A program made the position numbers and the translations under genes. The notes below the pieces were generated by a model. It made no database searches and was not told the DNA's origin. It was given only the letters and a program-made list of their open reading frames with translations. DNA of 64,000 bases from Streptomyces sp. 1-11 (GTDB taxonomy: Bacteria > Actinomycetota > Actinomycetes > Streptomycetales > Streptomycetaceae), in contig NZ_BJTV01000012.1 of the NCBI RefSeq assembly GCF_007176755.1, forward strand, positions 185,348 to 249,347, written 5' to 3'. This document shows positions 25,568 to 33,857 of the stretch, in pieces (the first letter of the stretch is position 1; each line of letters begins with the position of its first letter).

Positions 25568-26221
25568 TCAGGAGGCGGTGCGGATGGCGGCGATGTCGAA
25601 CTGGAGGCGCACCTTCTCGCTCACCATGGCCCCGCCCTGGGCCAGCCTGGCGTCGTAGGTCAGGCCCCAGTCGCACCGGTTGATGGTGGTGGTGCCGTCG
25701 AAGCCGACCCGCTCGTAGCCGAACGGGTCCGTCACATGGCCGATGTAGGTGAGTTCCAGGTCGACGGGGCGGCTGACGTTCTTGATGGTGAGGTCGCCGG
25801 ACATCACGTAGACGTCCTCGCCCGCGAGTCGCACGGCGTTGCTGGTGAAGGTCATCCGCGGGTACGTCGCCGCGTCCAGGAACTGACGGCCCACCAGGTG
25901 GGCGTCGCGCTGCTCCACCCCGGTGTCCACGCTCGCCGTGTACATCACGATGTCGGCCCGGGAGCGGGAGGGGTCACCGGCGTCGAAGTAGAGCTTGCTC
26001 TCGTACTGCGTGAAGGCGCCGCGCACCGTGGTCACCATCGCGTGCCGCACGGAGAACCCGATCCGGCTGTGCGCGGGATCGATCGCCCACTCCCCGGTGA
26101 GCGACGCCAGGCCGGGATCGGGCAGGACGGCGGTGGCGCCCGGTGCCGAGGCGGTGTACGCGGCGGGGGAGGCGGGCGCCTCCGGACGCCGCTGGAAAGG
26201 GCTGCGGCCGAAAAGGTTCAT
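25568..26221 (-). CDS. YceI family protein
   Basis: A 217-residue lipocalin-like YceI protein, a family that binds isoprenoid lipids (polyisoprenoid-binding TT1927b type). Signatures are WAIDPAHSRIGFSVRHAMVTTVRGAF, DAATYPRMTFTSNAV and LTIKNVSRPVDLELTY. The N-terminus MNLFGRSPFQRRPEAPASPAAY is Pro/Ala-rich with no signal peptide, so it is probably cytosolic, unlike the periplasmic E. coli protein. AAGGTG lies about 8 nt before the ATG. Confidence 0.9.
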   Translation of the reverse strand: MNLFGRSPFQRRPEAPASPAAYTASAPGATAVLPDPGLASLTGEWAIDPAHSRIGFSVRHAMVTTVRGAFTQYESKLYFDAGDPSRSRADIVMYTASVDTGVEQRDAHLVGRQFLDAATYPRMTFTSNAVRLAGEDVYVMSGDLTIKNVSRPVDLELTYIGHVTDPFGYERVGFDGTTTINRCDWGLTYDARLAQGGAMVSEKVRLQFDIAAIRTAS

Positions 26222-26305
26222 AGAGCACCTTGCTACGGCAGCACGACCGGTGGGGCAATACCCGACCAGGAAACCCGACCGTTCACCAGCAGAACTTCAC
26301 AGCTG

Positions 26306-26441
26306 AGGACGACGCTCGGGGGCATCACCGCGGGCCTGTTCGCCGGGGGGGGGGGTGTTCACCGTGGCCGGGCTGGCGGCCGTCCTGGCCGTCTCCGCCG
26401 TCGCCTACACGGTGGTCAAGCTGGTCGGCGTTGAGAAACCT
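26306..26441 (+). pseudogene. Remnant of a LysE/RhtB-type amino-acid exporter gene, with 11-G tract
   Basis: Only about 45 codons are left. Joining two frames at the G-run gives a hydrophobic stretch (TTLGGITAGLFAGG, then VFTVAGLAAVLAVSAVAYTVVKLVGV) that resembles roughly residues 45-90 of LysE-family exporters, where a TVVKLVGAAYLLYLG-type segment follows the first helices. The run of 11 G (26345-26355) shifts the frame by one; 10 G would restore it. There is no start codon context, and the similarity stops at about 26433, next to the end of the PP2C gene. The identification is from memory of the family pattern. Confidence 0.45.
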
Positions 26442-27655
26442 CACAGGCTGACGACGACCAGGGCGGTGTCGTCTGTGACGCCTTCGGCGGGGATCAGGTC
26501 GTTCATCACGGCGTCGGCGAGTGCGTCGGGGGTGGTGAGTTCCCTGTGGCGGATCAGGGCGTCGGTGAGTTGGCCGAGTCCGGTGTCGATGTCCTGGTGG
26601 CGGCGTTCGATGAGGCCGTCGGTGTAGAGCAGAAGGGTGCCGCCGTCGGTGAAGGCGGTGGTGGCTTCCGGCCGAGGACTGGGCTCGAAGACGGCATCCA
26701 GTGGCGGATCGGTCGCCCTGTCCAACAAGTCCACGGTGCCGTCGCCGCGAAGAAGGACCGGAGGGGGGTGGCCGGCGCTGGAGTAGGTGATGAGGTGGCG
26801 GCCGAAGTCGATGAAGGCGGTCACCACCGTGGTCGACTCGGCGCCGGTGACGCAATGCGCGTACCGGCCGAGGACCTCGAGGGCCTGGGCGGGACCGGTG
26901 GCGACCAGGGAGGTGGCGGACAGGGCGCTGCGGAGCTGGCCCATGATGCCTGCGGCTTCCAGGCCGTGGCCGACGACATCGCCGACGGCCACGGCGATCT
27001 TGTCGCCGTCCTGGAGTTGGACCAGGTCGTACCAGTCGCCGCAGACATTGAGGGAGCCGACCGCGGGCCGGTAGCGGACGGCGAACCGGTGATGGCCGAT
27101 CGGGGGCGGAACGGGGAGCATTGCGCGCTGTAGTGAGAGGGCGACCTCACGCTCGCGGGCATGGGCGCGACGCAGGCGCTCGTTGACTTCGTGCAGCTGC
27201 CGCATCCGGCTGAAGAGCTCGGCCTCGAGCTGGCGTGAGCCGTCCGGCCGGCTGGCGGCGCGCAGGAGTTCTGTGACTTCCTCGACGCGGTGGATCACCA
27301 GGGCGATGTGGCCGTCGGGCGCGAAGAGGGGCGCGTTGACCGAGCTCCAGTAGCGTTCCTCCCAATGGCCGGGGCGCTGCGCGGATTCCATGTCGTAGCG
27401 CTGCAGGTCCATGTCGACCTCGCGGTTGGCCAGGACCGCGCGCAGGGATGCCTCCAGGCGGTGGGCGCCGGAGGCTGTCGGGTCCCGCGGACTGCCGGGG
27501 AAGGCGTCGAAGAGGTAGCGGCCCACCACCTGGTCGCGGCTGCGTCCGGCCTGGCGCAGCCACGCGAGGTTGGCGTCGGCGAAGACCAGGTCGGGAGTCA
27601 GCAGAGCGACCGCGCCCGGCATTGCTTGGAACACTGCCGCGTAGTCGATACTCAT
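26441..27655 (-). CDS. PAS domain-containing PP2C-type (SpoIIE-like) serine phosphatase
   Basis: A 404-residue cytosolic protein. An N-terminal PAS domain (about 1-125, with ALLTPDLVFADANLAWLRQAGR) is followed by a coiled-coil linker (about 140-175) and a PPM/SpoIIE phosphatase domain (about 190-404). Metal-binding aspartates are in GDWYDL (206-211), GDVVGHG (225-231) and LLLYTDGLIE, with DDTALVVV at the end. Such proteins dephosphorylate anti-anti-sigma factors in Streptomyces stress pathways. No partner kinase or antagonist lies nearby. ATG at 27655 has a possible -10 only 6 nt upstream. It sits directly against the LysE remnant, which suggests insertion there. Confidence 0.88.
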   Translation of the reverse strand: MSIDYAAVFQAMPGAVALLTPDLVFADANLAWLRQAGRSRDQVVGRYLFDAFPGSPRDPTASGAHRLEASLRAVLANREVDMDLQRYDMESAQRPGHWEERYWSSVNAPLFAPDGHIALVIHRVEEVTELLRAASRPDGSRQLEAELFSRMRQLHEVNERLRRAHAREREVALSLQRAMLPVPPPIGHHRFAVRYRPAVGSLNVCGDWYDLVQLQDGDKIAVAVGDVVGHGLEAAGIMGQLRSALSATSLVATGPAQALEVLGRYAHCVTGAESTTVVTAFIDFGRHLITYSSAGHPPPVLLRGDGTVDLLDRATDPPLDAVFEPSPRPEATTAFTDGGTLLLYTDGLIERRHQDIDTGLGQLTDALIRHRELTTPDALADAVMNDLIPAEGVTDDTALVVVSL

Positions 27656-27661
27656 GGATGC

Positions 27662-27686
27662 AGGATAGGGATGAATCGTGCGATTC
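27662..27686 (-). promoter_or_regulatory. Candidate leaderless promoter and palindrome before the PP2C gene
   Basis: On the minus strand TATCCT (27667-27662) lies 6 nt before the ATG. Immediately upstream is a palindrome GAATCGTGCGATTC (27673-27686) in the spacer region, a possible operator. No -35 consensus is clear. Confidence 0.35.
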
Positions 27687-27883
27687 GATCAGGAAGGCAA
27701 GGCCCTGGTTAATGGGGGCCTCTGGCGCACCGATGAGTGGCCGACAGCCGACGAGTGATCTCCGCTGAGCCGTCCCTGGGCCGTCCGAGGCCGCTCACCG
27801 GCGACCGGCGACGACCACTACCGGCAGTCGTAGCAGGCGACGCCCGCAGGTCACCCGATTGGATCTGCGACACTGGAACCACC

Positions 27884-28990
27884 ATGCCCAAGCCCGGAGA
27901 ACTCACTTTCGTCGCCCCGCGCGGAGCCAAGAAGCCGCCGCGGCATCTCGCCGATCTCACGCCCGCCGAGCGCAAGGACGCGGTGGCCGAGATCGGGGAG
28001 AAGCCGTTCCGTGCCAAGCAGCTGTCGCAGCACTACTTCGCGCGGTACGCGCACGACCCGGCGGAGTGGACCGACATCCCCGCCGGTGCGCGCGGCAAGC
28101 TGCGGGAAGCGCTGCTGCCCGAGCTGATGACCGTCGTGCGGCACCTGTCGACCGACCAGGGGACCACCCGCAAGACGCTGTGGCGGCTGTTCGACGGCAC
28201 CCTCGTGGAGTCCGTGCTGATGCGGTACCCGGACCGGGTCACCATGTGCATCAGCTCGCAGGCCGGGTGCGGGATGAACTGCCCGTTCTGCGCCACCGGG
28301 CAGGCGGGTCTCGACCGGAACCTGTCCACCGCCGAGATCGTGCACCAGATCGTGGACGGTATGCGGGCGCTGCGGGACGGCGAGGTGCCCGGGGGGCCCG
28401 CGCGGCTGTCCAACATCGTCTTCATGGGCATGGGGGAGCCGCTCGCCAACTACAAGCGGGTCGTGGGCGCCATCCGGGCGCTGACCGACCCCGCCCCCGA
28501 CGGGCTCGGCCTGTCGCAGCGCGGCATCACCGTGTCGACGGTCGGGCTGGTCCCGGCCATCCACCGGTTCTCCGACGAGGGCTTCAAGTGCCGCCTCGCG
28601 ATCTCCCTGCACGCGCCCGACGACGAACTGCGCGACACCCTGGTCCCCGTGAACACGCGGTGGAAGGTGCGCGAGGTGCTGGACGCCGGGTTCGAGTACG
28701 CCGCGAAGTCCGGGCGCCGGCTGTCCATCGAGTACGCGCTGATCCGGGACATCAACGACCAGGCCTGGCGCGGCGACCGGCTCGGCCGGCTGCTCAAGGG
28801 CAAGCCCGTGCACGTCAACCTCATCCCGCTGAACCCGACGCCGGGCTCGAAGTGGACCGCCTCGCGGCCCGAGGACGAGAAGGCGTTCGTGGAGGCCATC
28901 GCGGCCCATGGTGTACCGGTCACGGTCCGGGACACCCGGGGACAGGAGATCGACGGGGCCTGTGGTCAGCTCGCGGCCACCGAGCGATAA
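27884..28990 (+). CDS. rlmN: Dual-specificity 23S rRNA A2503/tRNA A37 C2-methyltransferase RlmN
   Basis: Radical SAM methyltransferase of 368 residues. The [4Fe-4S] motif CGMNCPFC gives C129, C133 and C136; the GEPLANY signature binds SAM, and the C-terminal catalytic Cys is in GACGQLAA. MPKPGELTFVAPRGAKKPPRHLADL is the actinobacterial start, at ATG 27884; the upstream in-frame extension is rejected. The stop is only 30 nt before the TPP riboswitch. Confidence 0.95.
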   Translation: MPKPGELTFVAPRGAKKPPRHLADLTPAERKDAVAEIGEKPFRAKQLSQHYFARYAHDPAEWTDIPAGARGKLREALLPELMTVVRHLSTDQGTTRKTLWRLFDGTLVESVLMRYPDRVTMCISSQAGCGMNCPFCATGQAGLDRNLSTAEIVHQIVDGMRALRDGEVPGGPARLSNIVFMGMGEPLANYKRVVGAIRALTDPAPDGLGLSQRGITVSTVGLVPAIHRFSDEGFKCRLAISLHAPDDELRDTLVPVNTRWKVREVLDAGFEYAAKSGRRLSIEYALIRDINDQAWRGDRLGRLLKGKPVHVNLIPLNPTPGSKWTASRPEDEKAFVEAIAAHGVPVTVRDTRGQEIDGACGQLAATER

Positions 28991-29019
28991 TCTGGCCACG
29001 TCAACTACATCTGCATATT

Positions 29020-29110
29020 CCGACAGGGGAGCGCCACAGCGCTGAGAGTGCGGCAACCGGGCCGCAGACCCTCTGAACCTCGCCCAGGTCATTCTGGGTA
29101 GGAAGTTCGG
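29020..29110 (+). ncRNA. TPP (THI-box) riboswitch
   Basis: The thi-box elements are in order: GGGGAGC at the 5' side, CTGAGAGTG at 29042-29050, ACCCTCTGAACCT in the second arm, and GGTCATTCTGGGTAGGAAG closing it. It precedes a thiamine-type ABC operon and is followed by a perfect hairpin that can act as expression platform. Binding of thiamine pyrophosphate is expected to reduce expression of the transporter. Confidence 0.93.
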
Positions 29111-29129
29111 TCACCACTCAAGCTGTTGC

Positions 29130-29167
29130 GCCCTGCCCGGACTCCCCCCGCGGAGTCCGGGCAGGGC
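29130..29167 (+). terminator. Expression-platform terminator of the TPP riboswitch
   Basis: A 16-bp perfect stem (GCCCTGCCCGGACTCC with its complement) and a 6-nt loop lie 20 nt after the aptamer and 37 nt before the thiB-like start. It may also act at the translational level because the RBS AGGAGG follows closely. Confidence 0.75.
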
Positions 29168-29203
29168 CGCGTCTCTTCCTGGCCAACCCCAGGAGGACAT
29201 CCA

Positions 29204-30289
29204 GTGCACAACAAGACCCTCGTGGCCGTGGCGGTGGGGCTCGGCCTCGTCGCCCTGCCCGTGCTGAGCGGCTGCGGGACGGGCGACGCCAAGGGATCCG
29301 CCGCGGACTCCAGGACCGTGACCCTCGTCAGCCACGACTCGTGGCTGGTCTCCAAGAGCGTCCTGCGGGACTTCGAGAAGAAGTCCGGCTACCAGGTCAA
29401 GGTCCTCAAGAGCGGCGACGCCGGGCAGGCCGTCAACAAGGCGCTGCTGACCAAGGACAACCCGCAGGGCGACGTCTTCTTCGGCGTCGACAACACCCTG
29501 CTCTCCCGCGCCCTGGACAACGGGCTGTTCCAGTCCTACGAGCCGAAGGGCTCCGACCAGGTGCTGCCCCAGTACCGCGTCGACCAGGGCAGGCACCGTG
29601 TCACGCCGGTCGACACCGGTGACATCTGCGTCAACTACGACAAGGCCTGGTTCAGCGAGCACAAGCTGACCCCGCCGCAGTCCTTCGCCGACCTCGCCAA
29701 GCCCGCGTACAAGAACCTCCTCGTCACCGAGAACGCCGCCACCTCCTCGCCCGGTCTCGGCTTCCTGCTGGGCAGCGCCGCGAAGTTCGGCGGCGACCAC
29801 TGGCAGGACTACTGGAAGAAGCTGAAGGCCAACGGCGTCAAGGTCGTCGACGGCTGGGAGCAGGCCTACTACCAGGAGTTCTCCGGGTCGTCGGAGGGCA
29901 GGAAGGCCGGCGGCGACCGCCCGCTGGTGGTGTCGTACGCCTCCTCGCCGCCCGCCGAGGTCATCTACGCCAAGAAGCGGCCCGGCACCGCCCCCACCGG
30001 GGTGTCCCAGGGCACCTGCTTCCGGCAGACCGAGTACGCGGGCCTGCTGAGCAACGCGAAGAACACTAAGGGCGGCAAGGCGTTCCTGGACTTCCTGCTC
30101 ACCAAGGAGTTCCAGGAGGACATGCCGCTCAACATGTTCGTCTACCCGGTGCGCCAGGGCGCCGCGGTGCCGCCGGACTTCACCAAGTACGGGCCGCAGG
30201 CCAAGGACCCCGAGACCATGCCGCCCGCCACCATCGCCGCCAACCGTGACCAGTGGGTCAAGTCGTGGACCTCACTCGTACTGAGGTAG
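29204..30289 (+). CDS. thiB: Thiamine ABC transporter substrate-binding lipoprotein (ThiB-like)
   Basis: A 361-residue extracellular binding protein. The lipobox LSGC follows a TM-like signal (residues 1-24), and the mature part has the type 2 periplasmic fold (TVTLVSHDSWLVSKSVLRDFEKKSGYQVKV, typical of the ThiB/TbpA family). The start is GTG at 29204 with AGGAGG 10 nt upstream; the longer ORF start would lie in the terminator. The TPP riboswitch upstream fixes the substrate as thiamine or a precursor. The permease start overlaps its 3' end. Confidence 0.92.
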   Translation: MHNKTLVAVAVGLGLVALPVLSGCGTGDAKGSAADSRTVTLVSHDSWLVSKSVLRDFEKKSGYQVKVLKSGDAGQAVNKALLTKDNPQGDVFFGVDNTLLSRALDNGLFQSYEPKGSDQVLPQYRVDQGRHRVTPVDTGDICVNYDKAWFSEHKLTPPQSFADLAKPAYKNLLVTENAATSSPGLGFLLGSAAKFGGDHWQDYWKKLKANGVKVVDGWEQAYYQEFSGSSEGRKAGGDRPLVVSYASSPPAEVIYAKKRPGTAPTGVSQGTCFRQTEYAGLLSNAKNTKGGKAFLDFLLTKEFQEDMPLNMFVYPVRQGAAVPPDFTKYGPQAKDPETMPPATIAANRDQWVKSWTSLVLR

Positions 30290-31938
30290 CGGCCCGCAAG
30301 GGCACCGCGCGCGGGAGCGCGGCGCGGCTGGGGCTGATGGCCCTGCCCGCCGCGTTCTTCGCCGTGTTCTTCGCCTGGCCCGTCGCCGCGATCGTGGCGC
30401 GCGGTCTGAAGGCGGACGGCGCCTGGCAGCTCGGGCGGATAGCGGACGTCGTCACACAGCCGGACATCCGGCACGTGCTGTGGTTCACCACCTGGCAGGC
30501 GCTCGCCTCCACCGCGCTCACCCTGCTGCTCGCCCTGCCCGCCGCCCACGTCTTCGCCCGCTTCGACTTCCCCGGCAGACAACTGCTGCGGGCGGTCGTC
30601 ACCGTCCCGTTCGTGCTGCCGACCGTCGTGGTGGGCACGGCGTTCCTGGCGCTGGTCGGACGCGGCGGGCTGCTCGACGACCTGTGGGGCGTACGGCTGG
30701 ACACCACTGTGTGGGCGATCCTGCTGGCGCACGTCTTCTTCAACTACGCGGTCGTCGTGCGGACCGTCGGCGGGCTGTGGGCCCAGCTCGACCCCCGGCA
30801 GGAGCAGGCGGCGCGGATGCTCGGCGCCTCTCCGCCGGCGGCGTGGCGGAAGGTCACTCTGCCCGCCCTCGCGCCCGCCGTGGCCGCCGCCGCGCTGATG
30901 GTCTTCCTGTTCACCTTCACCTCCTTCGGCGTGGTGCAGATCCTCGGTGGCCCCACGTTCTCCACCCTGGAGGTGGAGATCTACCGGCAGACCTCGGAGG
31001 TCTTCGACCTCTCCACGGCGGCCGTGCTGACCCTCGTCCAGTTCGCCGCGGTGGGCGCGATCCTCGCCGTGCACGCCTGGACGGTGCGGCGGCGCGAGAG
31101 CGCCCTGCGCCTGGCCGACCCGAAGACGACCGCGCGCCGGCCGCGCGGCGCGGGGCAGTGGGCGCTGCTCGCCGGGGTCCTGCTCACCGTCGCGCTGCTG
31201 CTCGTGCTGCCGCTCGCCGTCCTCGTGCAGCGATCCCTGGACGCGCCCGGCCTCGGCTACTACCGGGCGCTGACCGACGCCGACGGCGGCACCTTCCTGG
31301 TGGCGCCGCTGCACGCCGTGTGGACCTCGCTGGAGTACGCCGTCGCCGCCACCGCCATCGCCCTGGTGATCGGGGGCCTCGCCGCCGCCGCGCTGGCCCG
31401 CCGGGACGCGGGACGGCTGGTGCGCGGTTTCGACGCGCTGCTGATGCTGCCGCTCGGCGTCTCCGCCGTCACCGTCGGCTTCGGCTTCCTGATCGCCCTG
31501 GACCGGCCGCCGCTGGACCTCAGGCAGTCCTGGATCCTCGTCCCGCTCGCCCAGGCGCTGGTCGGCGCCCCCTTCGTGGTGCGGACCATGCTGCCGGTGC
31601 TGCGGGCGGTGGACGGCCGGCTCCGGGAGGCGGCGGCCGTGCTGGGCGCCTCGCCCTGGCGGGTGTGGCGGGAGGTCGACCTGCCGCTGGTGCGGCGGGC
31701 GCTGCTGATCGCGGCCGGGTTCGCCTTCGCGGTGTCCCTGGGCGAGTTCGGGGCGACCGTGTTCATCGCGCGGCCCGACAACCCGACGCTTCCGGTCGCC
31801 GTGGCCCGGCTGCTGAGCCGGCCCGGGGAACTCAACTACGGGCAGGCGATGGCCCTGTCCACGATTCTGATGGTGGTGTGCGCCGCCGCGCTGCTGGTGC
31901 TGGAGCGGCTGCGCACGGACCGGACGGGGGAGTTCTGA
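30253..31938 (+). CDS. thiP: Thiamine ABC transporter permease, fused two-domain (ThiP-like)
   Basis: A 561-residue permease with about 12 TM segments in two homologous halves, each with an EAA-type loop (EQAARMLGASPPAAWRKVTLP and EAAAVLGASPWRVWREVDLP). This is the ThiP/FbpB fused layout. The start is GTG at 30253, overlapping thiB by 37 nt; GTG at 30265 is equally possible. It overlaps the ATPase start by one base (TGATG). Confidence 0.91.
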   Translation: MGQVVDLTRTEVAARKGTARGSAARLGLMALPAAFFAVFFAWPVAAIVARGLKADGAWQLGRIADVVTQPDIRHVLWFTTWQALASTALTLLLALPAAHVFARFDFPGRQLLRAVVTVPFVLPTVVVGTAFLALVGRGGLLDDLWGVRLDTTVWAILLAHVFFNYAVVVRTVGGLWAQLDPRQEQAARMLGASPPAAWRKVTLPALAPAVAAAALMVFLFTFTSFGVVQILGGPTFSTLEVEIYRQTSEVFDLSTAAVLTLVQFAAVGAILAVHAWTVRRRESALRLADPKTTARRPRGAGQWALLAGVLLTVALLLVLPLAVLVQRSLDAPGLGYYRALTDADGGTFLVAPLHAVWTSLEYAVAATAIALVIGGLAAAALARRDAGRLVRGFDALLMLPLGVSAVTVGFGFLIALDRPPLDLRQSWILVPLAQALVGAPFVVRTMLPVLRAVDGRLREAAAVLGASPWRVWREVDLPLVRRALLIAAGFAFAVSLGEFGATVFIARPDNPTLPVAVARLLSRPGELNYGQAMALSTILMVVCAAALLVLERLRTDRTGEF

Positions 31939-32960
31939 TGCTGCTGAGCCTGGAGGCGGCGACCGTGCGCCTGGGCGGACGGCCGGTGCTGGACTCGGTC
32001 GGCCTGGACGTCGCCGAGCACGAGGTGGTGTGCGTGCTCGGGCCCAGCGGCAGCGGGAAGTCGACGCTGCTCCGGGCGGTGGCCGGACTGCAGCCGCTCC
32101 ACTCGGGGCGGGTGCTGCTCGGCGGCCGGGACCAGGTGGGCGTGCCGGCGCACAAGCGCGGTGTCGGCCTGATGTTCCAGGACCACCAGCTCTTCCCGCA
32201 GCGGGACGTCGGCGGCAACGTGGCCTTCGGGCTGCGGATGCACGGGGTCGGCAAGGGGCGACGGGACGCCGAGGTGGGCCAGTTGCTGGACCTGGTCGGT
32301 CTGCCGGGGGCGGCCGGGCGGGCCGTGGCCGGGCTGTCCGGCGGCGAGCAGCAGCGGGTGGCCCTGGCCCGGGCGCTCGCGCCCCGGCCCCGGCTGCTGA
32401 TGCTGGACGAGCCGCTGGGCCAGCTCGACCGTTCGCTGCGGGACCGGCTGGTGGTGGAACTGCGCGAGCTGTTCGGCCGGCTGGGCACCACCGTGCTGGC
32501 GGTGACGCACGACCAGGGCGAGGCGTTCGCGCTGGCCGACCGGGTGGTGGTGATGCGGGACGGGCGGATCGCCCAGTCCGGGACCCCGCTGGAGGTCTGG
32601 CAGCGGCCCGCGGACGAGTTCGTGGCCCGGTTCCTCGGCTTCGAGAACGTGGCGCCCGCGACGGTCGCCGACGGCGCCGCGGACACCCCCTGGGGCAAGC
32701 TGCCCGTGCCCGAGGGCTCACCGCAGGGCGACCGCCCGCTGCTGGTCCGCCCCGCCGGGGTGCGGCTCGTCGCCGCCGACGAGGGCCTGCCCTGCACGGT
32801 GACCGCCCGCACCTTCAAAGGAACCCATGTGGCCGTCCGGCTGCTGCCCCTGGACGGCGGTCCGCCCCTGGAGGCGGCCTGCGCGCTCCGGGACGCGCCC
32901 GACCCCGGCGCCGAGCTGGGGGTCGCGTTCGACGTGGCCGAAATCGTCGTGCTCGGCTGA
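31938..32960 (+). CDS. thiQ: Thiamine ABC transporter ATP-binding protein (ThiQ-like)
   Basis: A 340-residue importer ATPase: Walker A GPSGSGKST, Q-loop MFQDHQLFPQRDV, signature LSGGEQQR, Walker B LLMLDEPLGQLD and H-loop VTHDQ, followed by a TOBE-like C-terminal domain (about 260-340). It starts by overlapping the permease stop, completing a three-gene thiBPQ operon. The riboswitch context makes thiamine more likely than iron as substrate. Confidence 0.92.
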   Translation: MLLSLEAATVRLGGRPVLDSVGLDVAEHEVVCVLGPSGSGKSTLLRAVAGLQPLHSGRVLLGGRDQVGVPAHKRGVGLMFQDHQLFPQRDVGGNVAFGLRMHGVGKGRRDAEVGQLLDLVGLPGAAGRAVAGLSGGEQQRVALARALAPRPRLLMLDEPLGQLDRSLRDRLVVELRELFGRLGTTVLAVTHDQGEAFALADRVVVMRDGRIAQSGTPLEVWQRPADEFVARFLGFENVAPATVADGAADTPWGKLPVPEGSPQGDRPLLVRPAGVRLVAADEGLPCTVTARTFKGTHVAVRLLPLDGGPPLEAACALRDAPDPGAELGVAFDVAEIVVLG

Positions 32961-32972
32961 TCATCGTGTGCC

Positions 32973-32978
32973 TAGGGT
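32973..32978 (+). promoter_or_regulatory. Candidate -10 box of a leaderless transcript for the isomerase-family gene
   Basis: TAGGGT ends 6 nt before the ATG at 32985, after the end of the thi operon. No Shine-Dalgarno is apparent. Confidence 0.4.
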
Positions 32979-32984
32979 GAGGGC

Positions 32985-33782
32985 ATGACCTTGCTCGCAC
33001 ATGACCGGTACTGCGACGAAATCGAGCTGCAGGTGCAGCAGTTGAGGGCCGTGGTGACCTCCGGCGCCGACCTCGCCGCCACCGTGCCCACCTGCCCGGA
33101 GTGGTCGCTGGAGGACCTCGTGCGCCACATGGGCGGTGCCCTGCGCTGGGTGGACACCCTGGTGCGCGCCCGCGCTCAGGAGGACATCCCGCTGGAGCGG
33201 GTGCCGTACGGTGCCGGGCCCGAGGAGCGGGGCGACGCGGCCGCCCTGGACAAGTGGCTCGCGGAGACGGGTGAGCTGACCGTGGCCGCGTTGCGCGAGG
33301 CGGGACCCGGCGCCGCGGTGTGGACGTGGGCGGGAGACCTCCACTGCGGCTTCTGGGCCCGGCGCATGGCCCACGAGATCACCGTGCACCGCGCCGACGC
33401 CGCGCTCGCGGCCGGCCTGCCCTACGACGTGGCGCCCGACATCGCCGCCGACGCCCTGGACGAGTGGCTCCAGCTCGTGGAGTGGGCGCAGCGCAACGCG
33501 GCCGACCCGGCCGCGGCGGAGCTGCGTGGCCCGGGCCGCAGCATCCACCTGCACGCCACGGACGCCGAACCGGCCCTGAACGCCGAGTGGATCGTCGAGC
33601 TGGGCGAGGAGGGCTTCGGCTGGCGCCGCGGCCACGAGAAGGCCACCGTCGCCCTGCGCGGACCGCTCACCTCGGTGCTGCTCGCCTTCTACCGGCGGCT
33701 GCCGCTGGACGCTCCCGGTCTCGAAGTGCTGGGCGAGCGCGAGGTGCTGGAGTTCTGGCTCGAGCGGACCAACTTCGGCTGA
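32985..33782 (+). CDS. Maleylpyruvate isomerase family mycothiol-dependent enzyme
   Basis: A 265-residue DinB/YfiT-like four-helix protein of the TIGR03083 type. The signature CPEWSLEDLVRHMGGALRW carries the first metal His, and FWARRMAHEITVHRADAAL carries the conserved Glu and His, giving the H-E-H pattern. The C-terminal part (about 170-265) is the SCP2-like lid. Members use mycothiol or mediate metal-dependent thiol transfers; the substrate is unknown. It has its own probable leaderless promoter and a strong terminator. Confidence 0.85.
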   Translation: MTLLAHDRYCDEIELQVQQLRAVVTSGADLAATVPTCPEWSLEDLVRHMGGALRWVDTLVRARAQEDIPLERVPYGAGPEERGDAAALDKWLAETGELTVAALREAGPGAAVWTWAGDLHCGFWARRMAHEITVHRADAALAAGLPYDVAPDIAADALDEWLQLVEWAQRNAADPAAAELRGPGRSIHLHATDAEPALNAEWIVELGEEGFGWRRGHEKATVALRGPLTSVLLAFYRRLPLDAPGLEVLGEREVLEFWLERTNFG

Positions 33783-33787
33783 ACAGG

Positions 33788-33828
33788 ACCGCGGCCCGTC
33801 CCCCGGGGATACGGGGACGGGCCGCGGT
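33788..33828. terminator. Bidirectional terminator between the isomerase-family and LAETG genes
   Basis: A 16-bp perfect stem (ACCGCGGCCCGTCCCC with its complement) and a 9-nt loop between convergent genes. Confidence 0.85.
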
Positions 33829-33857
33829 GTCGCACGAGCGGTGTGCGAAGACGGGCG

